Source of the DNA: Rhodoferax potami
Lineage (GTDB): Bacteria > Pseudomonadota > Gammaproteobacteria > Burkholderiales > Burkholderiaceae_C
Direction: 5' to 3'
Length of the DNA: 64,000 nt
Assembly (NCBI RefSeq): GCF_032193805.1
Contig: NZ_JAVBIK010000001.1
Coordinates: 3,663,181-3,727,180, forward strand
Below the pieces are notes generated by a model that was given only the letters and a program-made list of their open reading frames with translations, did no database searches and was not told the origin of the DNA. The translations under genes and the position numbers were made by a program. This document shows positions 16,103 to 23,288 of this stretch, in pieces; position 1 is the first letter of the stretch; the number at the start of each line of letters is the position of its first letter.

Positions 16103-16726
16103 ATGCCAAAGACCCAGCACCGGGCCGCAACTGCCTTGGCCCCTCGGAAAAAGCCATTGCAGGCGCGATCTGCGGCGACCGTGCAAGCCATCTTGGAGGC
16201 CGCCGCTCACATTCTGGAAACAGATGGCTTGACGGCTTGCTCTACTAACGCAGTGGCATTGAAGGCTGGCGTCAGCATCGGCTCTCTGTACCAATACTTC
16301 CCCTCCCGCGATGCCATCACCAAGGCGCTGATCCTGGCACAAACCACGGCGTTGCTCGAAGAGGTGGAAGCCATTGACACCCGCCGGGGTGGCCGAGCCG
16401 CATTGCAGCAGTTAGTGCGGGTTGCCATCGCACAGCAGCTCGATCGGCCGTCCCTAGCCAGAATTCTGGATGTTGAAGAGCAACGCCTCCCCATCGAACC
16501 AGACTTGCAAAGCTACGCTGCCAGGTTGCACGCTGCGATGCGCGGGATCCTGGCGCAACCAGACATGCCACCCGACGCACAGCAGCCCGAAGTCGCTGCC
16601 GACGTACTAGCCATCATCCGGGGCCTGGTGGATGCGGCTGGTGGACGTGGCGAGAGCAAATCTGAGTCATTGGCACGGCGAGTGCTGCGCGCAGTTTTTG
16701 GCTATCTGGATGCCGGTGGTGGGTGA
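16103..16726 (+). CDS. TetR family transcriptional regulator
   Basis: The 207-aa protein starts MPKTQHRAATALAPRKKPLQARS. Its N-terminal helix-turn-helix reads TVQAILEAAAHILETDGLTACSTNAVALKAGVSIGSLYQYFPSRDAI, a canonical TetR DNA-binding domain. The C-terminal ligand domain is not specific enough to name an inducer. In-frame ATGs at 16052 and 16070 exist but fall before or within the palindromic operator, so 16103 is preferred. It probably represses itself and the divergent IMPase-like and SDR genes. Confidence 0.9.
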   Translation: MPKTQHRAATALAPRKKPLQARSAATVQAILEAAAHILETDGLTACSTNAVALKAGVSIGSLYQYFPSRDAITKALILAQTTALLEEVEAIDTRRGGRAALQQLVRVAIAQQLDRPSLARILDVEEQRLPIEPDLQSYAARLHAAMRGILAQPDMPPDAQQPEVAADVLAIIRGLVDAAGGRGESKSESLARRVLRAVFGYLDAGGG

Positions 16727-17185
16727 GTGATGGCACATTCACTTGACGCATCTCCACTGAGATTCGCTTCTGTTTTAGAGCCCTGTTCGACCCCACACAG
16801 AATTCGACAACGCCCAACCGCCCACCGGTAAGCGGTAATTGGTCACAGGATTGGCGGGTGATTTCAACGCTCGCGGCGCACCGACGTGATCGTGCGCTTG
16901 GCGTGGCGGGTCGATGGATGCTCGACGAGTTGCGTCGAAACCTCGTCTCGTGATCCAACGGAACACCGGAAAGCGGCCCCTCGCGAACGCCTGCTCTTGG
17001 CCCGAAACTGCCTTTCTGAGATCCATTTCGAACGCTTATAGGCTCCATCTGCTACAAAAAAAGTAGCTGCTCGCACATATTATTAGAGCGCTAGCGGCCA
17101 ATTTTTCCTAAAACAGCAGCGCCAAGCGTTGCGCTGCCAGAGTTCGCCAAGGCCGGAATTCTGATCTTCAGGGCCCGGGCGCACC
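16727..17185. other. 459-bp intergenic stretch without a recognisable gene
   Basis: The region separates the TetR gene from the convergent 2OG oxygenase gene. The part at 16770-17045 is open in more than one frame on the minus strand, but the translations are Arg-rich, low quality and match no family I know. The part at 17050-17107 is a free-standing copy of the dispersed repeat. I see no tRNA, clear terminator or insertion-sequence end. Confidence 0.5.
17050..17107. repeat. Dispersed ~58-bp repeat, intergenic copy
   Basis: It reads TGCTACAAAAAAAGTAGCTG, then CTCGCACATATTATTAGAGC, GCTAGCGGCC and AATTTTTCC. The GCTAC/GTAGC arms form a stem, followed by the CGCAC, GCGCTAG-GGCC and A/T-rich end modules shared with other copies. 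This copy lies outside any gene and best shows the undisturbed element. Confidence 0.8.
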
Positions 17186-18031
17186 TCAGGCTTTCTTGCC
17201 GCGCAACTCTTCCATACGTTCGTTGAAGTACGTTTCCACCGTGTAGCGTTCGGAGAGCACCACTTCGCGGCGAGGGTGCAAAAACAGCGGCAGCGAGATA
17301 CGCGACTTGGTCGCACCTTCGCCGGTGGGGTTCAGCACCCGATGCACGGTGCTGGGGTAGTAGCCGCCGGAGGCTTCGGCCAGCATGTCGCCGATGTTGA
17401 CGATCAGCAGACCGAAGTCGCAGGGCACATCGTGCCAAGCTTCATCCTTACCCAACACTTGGAGGCCGGGCTCGGTAGCGGCCGGCAGGATGGTCAAAAG
17501 GTTGATGTCACCATGGGCTGCGGCACGCACCGCGCCGGGTTCTTCATCGCCCCGCAGCGGCGGGTAGTGCAAAACGCGCAAGAGGGTGTGGTCGCTACCC
17601 TCAATCATGGCCGGCAGGGGCACCGAATACCGCGCCTTCACATCCGCTGGTGAGTTCGCTTCCACCCAGTTCAGCAGCGTGGCGGCCAAGGTGGCGCCTT
17701 CTTTGTAGTAGCGCTGGGCAGCGTCGCTCACCTCGGCCGGGTAGCGGCCCCACGGATAGATATGAAAGAACTCTTTCAAATCCTTCTTGGTGAAGTTCTT
17801 GGCTGTTTCTGACACGCTGGGCGAGAAATAGCCGTCGTGCTTGACCGGGTCGTTGGGGTATTTGGCTTTCGCCTCGGTTTTGAAAAATCCGAGCCATTCG
17901 GCGTAAATACTCTCGACCAGATCCTGGCTCAAGGGGTGGTTCTTCAGGACGCCAAAGCCGGTTTCGTGCAGGCTTTTGCAAAACTCTTGTGGAGCTGTCG
18001 GGCTGGTGAAGTCAACGACGGGTAAGTGCAT
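17186..18031 (-). CDS. 2-oxoglutarate-Fe(II) oxygenase, isopenicillin-N-synthase-like
   Basis: The 281-aa cytosolic enzyme has the N-terminal DIOX_N region (MHLPVVDFTSPTAPQEF) and the double-stranded beta-helix core. The iron ligands are visible as His173-x-Asp175 (AHGDINLLTIL) and His230 (HRVLNP). The 2OG-binding RxS is Arg244/Ser246 (SRIS). Such enzymes couple oxidative decarboxylation of 2OG to hydroxylation or related oxidation of a substrate. It follows a nucleoside hydrolase gene by 26 bp on the same strand, so a role on a nucleobase or nucleoside product is possible but unproven. The open frame upstream of 18031 is not conserved in type, so MHLPVV is taken as the start. Confidence 0.87.
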   Translation of the reverse strand: MHLPVVDFTSPTAPQEFCKSLHETGFGVLKNHPLSQDLVESIYAEWLGFFKTEAKAKYPNDPVKHDGYFSPSVSETAKNFTKKDLKEFFHIYPWGRYPAEVSDAAQRYYKEGATLAATLLNWVEANSPADVKARYSVPLPAMIEGSDHTLLRVLHYPPLRGDEEPGAVRAAAHGDINLLTILPAATEPGLQVLGKDEAWHDVPCDFGLLIVNIGDMLAEASGGYYPSTVHRVLNPTGEGATKSRISLPLFLHPRREVVLSERYTVETYFNERMEELRGKKA

Positions 18032-18057
18032 GAGGGGACTCGCGCTTTCTGTGGGGC

Positions 18058-19056
18058 TTAGAGCCAGGAGGACATGAGGGTGGTTTCGATGAGCTGCAAC
18101 GCTTCGTCGGCCTTGAGCTGCAGGCAGGCGTGGGTGTCGGGCACGTCGTCGCCCCAACCGGGCTGCGGATAGAAGATGTCCTTGCGGCGCATCATGGTCT
18201 GGCCATTGGCGGGGCCTTCAGTCGCCACGCGGATACGGCCGGTCTGGATTTCAAACAGCTCAGGGTTGGTGAGCGCCACAAAGGCCAGCACATCGTGACC
18301 GAAGCAGCCGTGAATTTTGGCCACATGCGGGTAGATGCCGCTGTAGAAGTCCGCGTAGAAGCTCACGGCGTGGTGCAGGGTGTCGGTAGCAATGTGCTTG
18401 TGGTGGTCTGCCACTTTTTTGAACAGGGCCAAGGGCACGATCAGCTGGTGGGTGACATCGAGGCCCACCATGGTGAGCTTCCAGCCGGCTGTGAACACAA
18501 AGTCTGCAGAGTGCGGGTCGTTCCAGATGTTGGCTTCGGCCACAGGGGACACGTTGCCGGGTTCCACCACGGTGCCGCCCATGATGAAGACTTCTTTCAG
18601 CAGCTTGGGCAGGTTGGGCTCGAGTTTCAGCGCGGTGGCGAGGTTGCCCAAGGGGCCGACAGCGACCAGGGTGATTTCGCCGGGGTGGGCGCGAGCCATG
18701 TCCACAATGAACTGCGCTGATGGGCGGGGGTCCAGCACACTGGTGGTCGCCACGCGGGAGGGCAGGTTGCCCAAGCCGTCGCCACCGTGGATGAAGTCAG
18801 GCGGTGTGCCAGGCGCTTTGAGCCAAGGTGTTTTTACGCCGAGGGTGACGGGGATCTTGCGGCCTGCAATTTCTGTCAGGTACAGGCCGTTGGTGGCTGC
18901 CTGCTCCACGGTCACATTGCCGAAGGTGGTGGTGATGCCCACCACATCAATGCCGGGGTGGGCCAGCGCGTAGTACAGCGCCATGGCGTCATCGACACCG
19001 GGGTCCGTGTCGTAAATCACTTTGCGGGCGGTGCTGGCAGTGGTGGCGTTGCTCAT
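18058..19056 (-). CDS. Nucleoside hydrolase (inosine/uridine-preferring type)
   Basis: The 332-aa enzyme cleaves the N-glycosidic bond of ribonucleosides to base and ribose. The calcium-binding N-terminal signature DTDPGVDDA is at residues 16-24 (KVIYDTDPGVDDAMALYYALAHP). Further family blocks are GITTTFGNVTVEQAATNGLYL, PLGNLATALKLEPNL, VEPGNVSPVAEANIWNDPHSADFVF and the C-terminal Ca-binding aspartate region. It lies between ribokinase (36-bp gap) and the 2OG oxygenase, so ribose released here can be phosphorylated by the kinase. The base preference cannot be read from sequence. Confidence 0.92.
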   Translation of the reverse strand: MSNATTASTARKVIYDTDPGVDDAMALYYALAHPGIDVVGITTTFGNVTVEQAATNGLYLTEIAGRKIPVTLGVKTPWLKAPGTPPDFIHGGDGLGNLPSRVATTSVLDPRPSAQFIVDMARAHPGEITLVAVGPLGNLATALKLEPNLPKLLKEVFIMGGTVVEPGNVSPVAEANIWNDPHSADFVFTAGWKLTMVGLDVTHQLIVPLALFKKVADHHKHIATDTLHHAVSFYADFYSGIYPHVAKIHGCFGHDVLAFVALTNPELFEIQTGRIRVATEGPANGQTMMRRKDIFYPQPGWGDDVPDTHACLQLKADEALQLIETTLMSSWL

Positions 19057-19092
19057 GGGGTATGTCTCGGTTAAGAATCGGGTTGAAAGGGT

Positions 19093-20025
19093 TTAGTTCA
19101 GGCCGCAAAAGCTGCGCAAGGCACTTTCACTGGCCGGATCGGAGATGGGCGAGGCGTCGAGCAGGGCTTGCACCTCTGCAGTATCCGGAATGCTGGACTG
19201 GGCCCCCCAGCGTGTGCAGGCCAAAGCGCTGGACGCGCTGGCAAACCGCAGGGCCGTGGGCAAGTCCTTCCCTTGGCTGAGTGCGGCCACCAGGCTGCCG
19301 CAGAAGGTGTCGCCTGCGCCAGTGGTGTCGACCGGAGTGATGGGGAATGCACTTTGCAGCACAAAACCCCCTAGGTGGCGGGCGCAGCTGCCGTGGTGGC
19401 CGAGGGTGACGACCACGGTGGGCACCGCCAAGCGCTCCAGGCAGGCCGCAATGCTGCCCTGGTGGCCGGATACCACGGCAAGCTCCCCTTCGTTGACAAC
19501 CAGTACGTCAACCAGGGCCAACAATTCGGCAGGCAATGGCCGGGCAGGCGCCGCGTTCAGCACGACTTGCACACCTTTGGCTCGCGCCGCCTGTGCATAG
19601 GCAGTCACGGTGTCCAAGGGCGTTTCGAGTTGCAGAAGCAGGTGAGTGAACCCGGCCAGAGACGGCAAGTGCTCAGGGCGCAACTCGGCATTGGCGCCGG
19701 GTGCGACCGTGATGGCGTTTTCAGCATCATCGGACACGCAAATAAAGGCGGTTCCGGTCGGGTGGTCAGGGGTGCGCACGATGTGCATCGTGACCCCTGC
19801 TGATTGGAGCGAACTCTCTAAAGGCGATGCAAAGGCATCGTTCCCCAAACCCAGCAGCATGTGGGTGGGCGATCCGCCCGCTCTGGCGGATGCAACGGCC
19901 TGATTGGCTCCCTTGCCGCCGGGAAAGGTCTTGAAGTCGCGGCCGAGCACCGTCTCCCCCGGGGCAGGAATGTGAGGGGCGCGGACTACAAAGTCCAAAT
20001 TGGCAGAGCCAGCCACAAGTATCAT
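19093..20025 (-). CDS. rbsK: Ribokinase (PfkB family)
   Basis: The 310-aa PfkB-type kinase phosphorylates D-ribose to ribose 5-phosphate using ATP. It shows the N-terminal signature PGGKGANQAVASARAG (residues 35-50) and the C-terminal signature DTTGAGDTFCGSLVAAL with the catalytic base Asp239. The start at 20025 (MILVAGSANLDFVV) has GAGAG upstream; the frame extends further, but that part lies antisense to the divergent gene. It is first in a minus-strand set with the nucleoside hydrolase and 2OG oxygenase. It is divergent from the pseudouridine kinase gene across an 82-bp gap. Confidence 0.9.
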   Translation of the reverse strand: MILVAGSANLDFVVRAPHIPAPGETVLGRDFKTFPGGKGANQAVASARAGGSPTHMLLGLGNDAFASPLESSLQSAGVTMHIVRTPDHPTGTAFICVSDDAENAITVAPGANAELRPEHLPSLAGFTHLLLQLETPLDTVTAYAQAARAKGVQVVLNAAPARPLPAELLALVDVLVVNEGELAVVSGHQGSIAACLERLAVPTVVVTLGHHGSCARHLGGFVLQSAFPITPVDTTGAGDTFCGSLVAALSQGKDLPTALRFASASSALACTRWGAQSSIPDTAEVQALLDASPISDPASESALRSFCGLN

Positions 20026-20107
20026 CGTTAGCACTCTCAGTTTGCGAAGCCGCTTATTTTGACGCTGAATTTGAGAGCGCCAGATAAGCCCTTCGATATA
20101 GACCTTA

Positions 20108-21049
20108 ATGACCCCTGATCCGTCCGCTGCTTTTCTCTCGATCACCGTGGTAGGTGGCTCCAATATGGACGTGAGCGCCAAAGCGCATAGCGCAGTGACC
20201 GCCGGGGATTCCACGCCCGGGAGCATCCAATATTCACCCGGCGGAGTCGGCCGCAACTTGGCGGAGAACCTGGCTCGGCTCGGTGCGTGTGTGCAGTTGT
20301 TGTCCGTGGTGGGCGATGATGTATTCGGTCGCCAAGTAGTGACCAGCACCGCCGCAACCGGTGTGGGCGTTGACGCTGTGTTGACGATTACCGGTCAACG
20401 CACGGCGACCTATTTGTCCTTACATCAGCCCGATGGCGAGGTGGCGATGGCGGTGAATGACATGGACATTCTGGAGTCGCTCACGCCTGAGGTGTGTGCG
20501 GCTTCTCCCGCCTTGTCAGATGCCAATGCTTTGCTCCTGGTGGACTGCAATCTGGCGCAGCCAACGCTGGCCTACCTGCTGGGTCTGAAGCGCAAGGTAG
20601 TGGTCGATGGCGTGTCGGTGGCCAAGTGCCGGCGACTGGTGGGGCTCTTGGCGGGTGTGTATCTGCTCAAGCTCAACCACCTCGAGGCCAGTGCGCTCAG
20701 CGGTTTGCCGGTGGATACACCGGAGCAATGTCTGGCCGTGGTGCAGCACTTCCTGGATGGCGGCGTTGAGCGGGTGATCGTGAGTCACGGTGCATCCGGC
20801 CTTGCGTGGGGGCAACTGGGGTCAGAGCCCTTTTTCAGGCAGTCCCGCAAGGTGCAGGTGGTGAGCAGTACAGGGGCGGGCGATGCTTTGTTGGCAGGGG
20901 CAGTGGCTGCCCTGCTGGCGGGTAAAGTGCTGAAAGATGCGGTGGAGTACGGCGTTGCCTGCGCTGAGATCACGCTTTCAAGTACATTCGCCAACTCGCC
21001 GGATTTGAACGATGCCTCCGTCCGGCACCATATGAGCAAGAACGCATGA
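20108..21049 (+). CDS. psuK: Pseudouridine kinase (PfkB family)
   Basis: The 313-aa kinase phosphorylates pseudouridine to pseudouridine 5'-phosphate. PfkB hallmarks are GGVGRNLAENLARLG (residues 45-59) and STGAGDALLAGA with catalytic Asp259. The call rests on direct coupling to psuG: its stop overlaps the next start codon (ATGA), the standard psuK-psuG pair. By sequence alone it could be another PfkB sugar kinase. It is divergently transcribed from ribokinase. Confidence 0.85.
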   Translation: MTPDPSAAFLSITVVGGSNMDVSAKAHSAVTAGDSTPGSIQYSPGGVGRNLAENLARLGACVQLLSVVGDDVFGRQVVTSTAATGVGVDAVLTITGQRTATYLSLHQPDGEVAMAVNDMDILESLTPEVCAASPALSDANALLLVDCNLAQPTLAYLLGLKRKVVVDGVSVAKCRRLVGLLAGVYLLKLNHLEASALSGLPVDTPEQCLAVVQHFLDGGVERVIVSHGASGLAWGQLGSEPFFRQSRKVQVVSSTGAGDALLAGAVAALLAGKVLKDAVEYGVACAEITLSSTFANSPDLNDASVRHHMSKNA

Positions 21050-21975
21050 CCCTGAATCCTTATCTCGATATCGCACCCGAAGTGCAAAACGCCTTGCAAA
21101 ACGGCGTGCCCGTGGTGGCCTTGGAGTCCACCATCATTTCTCACGGCATGCCGTATCCGCAGAATGTGAAAACGGCCTTGATGGTCGAGGCAGAAGTCCG
21201 CGCCCATGGCGCGGTGCCCGCCACGATTGCGATTGTGAACGGGCGCCTTAAGGCGGGGCTCTCTGAGGCTGACATCGAGCAGCTCGGCCGCTCCGGCCGC
21301 GATGTTGTGAAGGTCAGTCGTCGGGATGTGCCGTTTATTGTGGCGGCGGGTGCTACCGGCGCGACCACTGTGGCGTCGACCATGATCATCGCCGCGATGG
21401 CCGGGATCCGCGTGTTTGCCACAGGTGGCATTGGCGGAGTGCATCGGGGTGCCCAAGAGAGCTTTGATGTGTCTGCAGACTTGCAAGAGCTGGCACAGAC
21501 CCCGGTGGCCGTGGTGTGCGCGGGTGCCAAATCCATTCTCGACTTGCGTTTGACCCTCGAGTATCTCGAAACGCACGGTGTGCCCGTCGTGGGCTACCAG
21601 ACCAAGGCATTGCCTGCATTTTTTACCCGCGACAGCGCGTTTTCGGTGGATTACCGCCTGGACACGCCGCTGGCGATCGCCGAGGTGTTGCACGCAAAGT
21701 GGGCCATGGGGCTGAGCGGTGGCATGGTTATTGCAAATCCCATCCCTGCTGAGTATGCAATGCCCAGCGAAGCGATTGATGCTGCGATTGAACAAGCATT
21801 GACGGAAGCCCAAGCCCAGAAAATCGGGGGGAAAGAATCCACTCCGTTTTTGTTGGCGAGGGTGTGCGAAATCACCGGGGGTGACAGCTTGGCATCCAAT
21901 ATCCAGCTGGTGCTGAACAATGCACGACTGGCCAGTGCCATCGGACAATCGTTGCAGACGCTGCGCAAGGCCTGA
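21046..21975 (+). CDS. psuG: Pseudouridine-5'-phosphate glycosidase
   Basis: The 309-aa enzyme reversibly cleaves the C-glycosidic bond of pseudouridine 5'-phosphate to uracil and ribose 5-phosphate. Family blocks are VVALESTIISHGMPYPQN (Glu27), ATIAIVNGRLKAGL, and VVKVSRRDVPF with Lys89 in the position of the Schiff-base lysine known from E. coli PsuG. GGIGGVHRGAQESFDVSADL and NPIPAEYAMP are also present. Length is typical (~305 aa). It forms a two-gene operon with psuK and may read through to the nucleoside transporter 216 bp downstream. Confidence 0.94.
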   Translation: MTLNPYLDIAPEVQNALQNGVPVVALESTIISHGMPYPQNVKTALMVEAEVRAHGAVPATIAIVNGRLKAGLSEADIEQLGRSGRDVVKVSRRDVPFIVAAGATGATTVASTMIIAAMAGIRVFATGGIGGVHRGAQESFDVSADLQELAQTPVAVVCAGAKSILDLRLTLEYLETHGVPVVGYQTKALPAFFTRDSAFSVDYRLDTPLAIAEVLHAKWAMGLSGGMVIANPIPAEYAMPSEAIDAAIEQALTEAQAQKIGGKESTPFLLARVCEITGGDSLASNIQLVLNNARLASAIGQSLQTLRKA

Positions 21976-22009
21976 GAGGCAACTTCCGGGTTGCGGAGTT
22001 GAGTAAGAG

Positions 22010-22033
22010 GTATATAACAACCGAGTTATATAC
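22010..22033. promoter_or_regulatory. 9-bp inverted repeat upstream of the nucleoside transporter
   Basis: GTATATAAC (22010-22018) and GTTATATAC (22025-22033) are perfect inverted arms around AACCGA. The site sits 35 bp after psuG and about 160 bp before the substrate-binding protein start. It could be an operator or a weak hairpin; its AT-rich arms favour a protein-binding site. No cognate regulator gene is nearby. Confidence 0.4.
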
Positions 22034-22191
22034 GGAGAAGCCCTGATGCGGACACTGGGGCACGCTGTGATTCTTGAACTACAGTGTGGCGTTGTCTGCT
22101 GTGGGCGGCAAATGTGTGATTTAAGTGGCATTCGTGCCATTAGTGTGTTGAATAGACCGTTTTTTAACTTGATTGAGAACTGAGAGAAGCT

Positions 22192-23175
22192 ATGAACGTT
22201 AAATCTCCTGTGCGCATGACGCTGTTGGCCGCTACCCTGGCCGCCAGTTTCCAGGCTATCGCTGCTGACCCGGCGGTGGTGTTCGATATGGGCGGCAAGT
22301 TTGACAAGTCCTTCAACGAAGCGGCTTACAACGGCATCGAAAAGTGGAAAAAAGAGACCGGTAAGAAGTACTTGTCGTTCGAAATCACCAATGAGTCCCA
22401 GCGCGAGCAAGCGATCCGCCGTATGGCTGAGCGTGGTGCCAGCCCGATCATCGGTATCGGTTTCGGCCAAGCCTCCAGCATTGAAAAAGTGGCCAAGGAA
22501 TTCCCCAAGCTGCAATTCGCCATCATTGACATGGTGGTAGATCTGCCCAACGTGCAGTCCGTGGTGTTTAAAGAGCAAGAAGGCAGCTTCTTGGTCGGCA
22601 CGATTGCAGCCATGGCCAGCAAGACCGGCAAGGTTGGCTTTGTCGGCGGTATGGACATCCCCCTGATCCGCAAATTTGAGTGCGGCTACAAGCAAGGCGC
22701 TTTGTTCGCCAACCCCAAGGCAGAAGTCATCGGCAACATGACAGGCACCACCGGCGCGGCTTGGAACGACCCCGCACGCGGCGGCGAGCTGGCCAAGGCT
22801 CAGTTCTCCCAAGGCGTTGACGTCGTGTTTGCAGCAGCTGGCGGCACCGGTATCGGTGTGTACCAGGCAGCAAAAGACAGCAGCAAGCTGGCCATCGGTG
22901 TGGACAGCAACCAGAACCACCTGCACCCCGGCACGATGCTCACCTCCATGCTCAAGCGCGTGGACACTGCGGTGTACAACGTGGCCAAGGGCCACAAGGC
23001 TGGCATGACTGTATTGGGTCTGAAAGAAGGCGGCGTGGATTACGCAGTGGATGCCAACAACGCCAAGCTGATCACCCCTGAAATCAAAAAGAAGGTGGAA
23101 GCGGCTAAGGCAGACATCATCAGCGGCAAGATCAAAGTTGCTGACTTCATGGCTGACAACGCCTGCAAGTTGTAA
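22192..23175 (+). CDS. BMP-family nucleoside-binding periplasmic protein
   Basis: The 327-aa substrate-binding protein has a Sec signal peptide (MNVKSPVRMTLLAATLAASFQAIAA, cleavage near Ala25). The Bmp/PnrA fold follows: VFDMGGKFDKSFNEAAYNGIEKW, SPIIGIGFGQASSIEKVAKEFP, KTGKVGFVGGMDIPLIRKFECGYKQGA. Members of this family (PnrA, RnsB, NupN-type) bind purine or pyrimidine nucleosides for ABC uptake. No lipobox is visible, so it is soluble in the periplasm. The start has GAGAAG just upstream. The ATPase and two permease genes follow directly. Confidence 0.92.
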   Translation: MNVKSPVRMTLLAATLAASFQAIAADPAVVFDMGGKFDKSFNEAAYNGIEKWKKETGKKYLSFEITNESQREQAIRRMAERGASPIIGIGFGQASSIEKVAKEFPKLQFAIIDMVVDLPNVQSVVFKEQEGSFLVGTIAAMASKTGKVGFVGGMDIPLIRKFECGYKQGALFANPKAEVIGNMTGTTGAAWNDPARGGELAKAQFSQGVDVVFAAAGGTGIGVYQAAKDSSKLAIGVDSNQNHLHPGTMLTSMLKRVDTAVYNVAKGHKAGMTVLGLKEGGVDYAVDANNAKLITPEIKKKVEAAKADIISGKIKVADFMADNACKL

Positions 23176-23186
23176 TCTGAAAGGGG

Positions 23187-23251
23187 CCTCCGCGTACGGA
23201 GGTTCTCTTTCCTGGTTGTAAAGCCCGCGGTGCTTGCACGTACCGTGGGCT
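23187..23251 (+). terminator. Two hairpins between the binding-protein and ATPase genes
   Basis: CCTCCG-CGTA-CGGAGG (23187-23202) is followed by TTCTCTTT. A second stem, AGCCCGCGGT (23222-23231) with ACCGTGGGCT (23242-23251, one G-T pair), is followed by TTTTC. Placed after the binding-protein gene, these are probably partial terminators or 3' stabilisers that keep its expression higher than that of the membrane components. Confidence 0.6.
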
Positions 23252-23288
23252 TTTCGCTTCAGGGCAAGAGCCCGATGAGGAGCAGGAT

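Noticed and set aside
16614..17048. Minus-strand frame of 144 codons after the TetR gene
   Set aside because: The start lies in noncoding sequence and its end overlaps the TetR gene; the translation is Arg/Pro-rich without conserved pattern.
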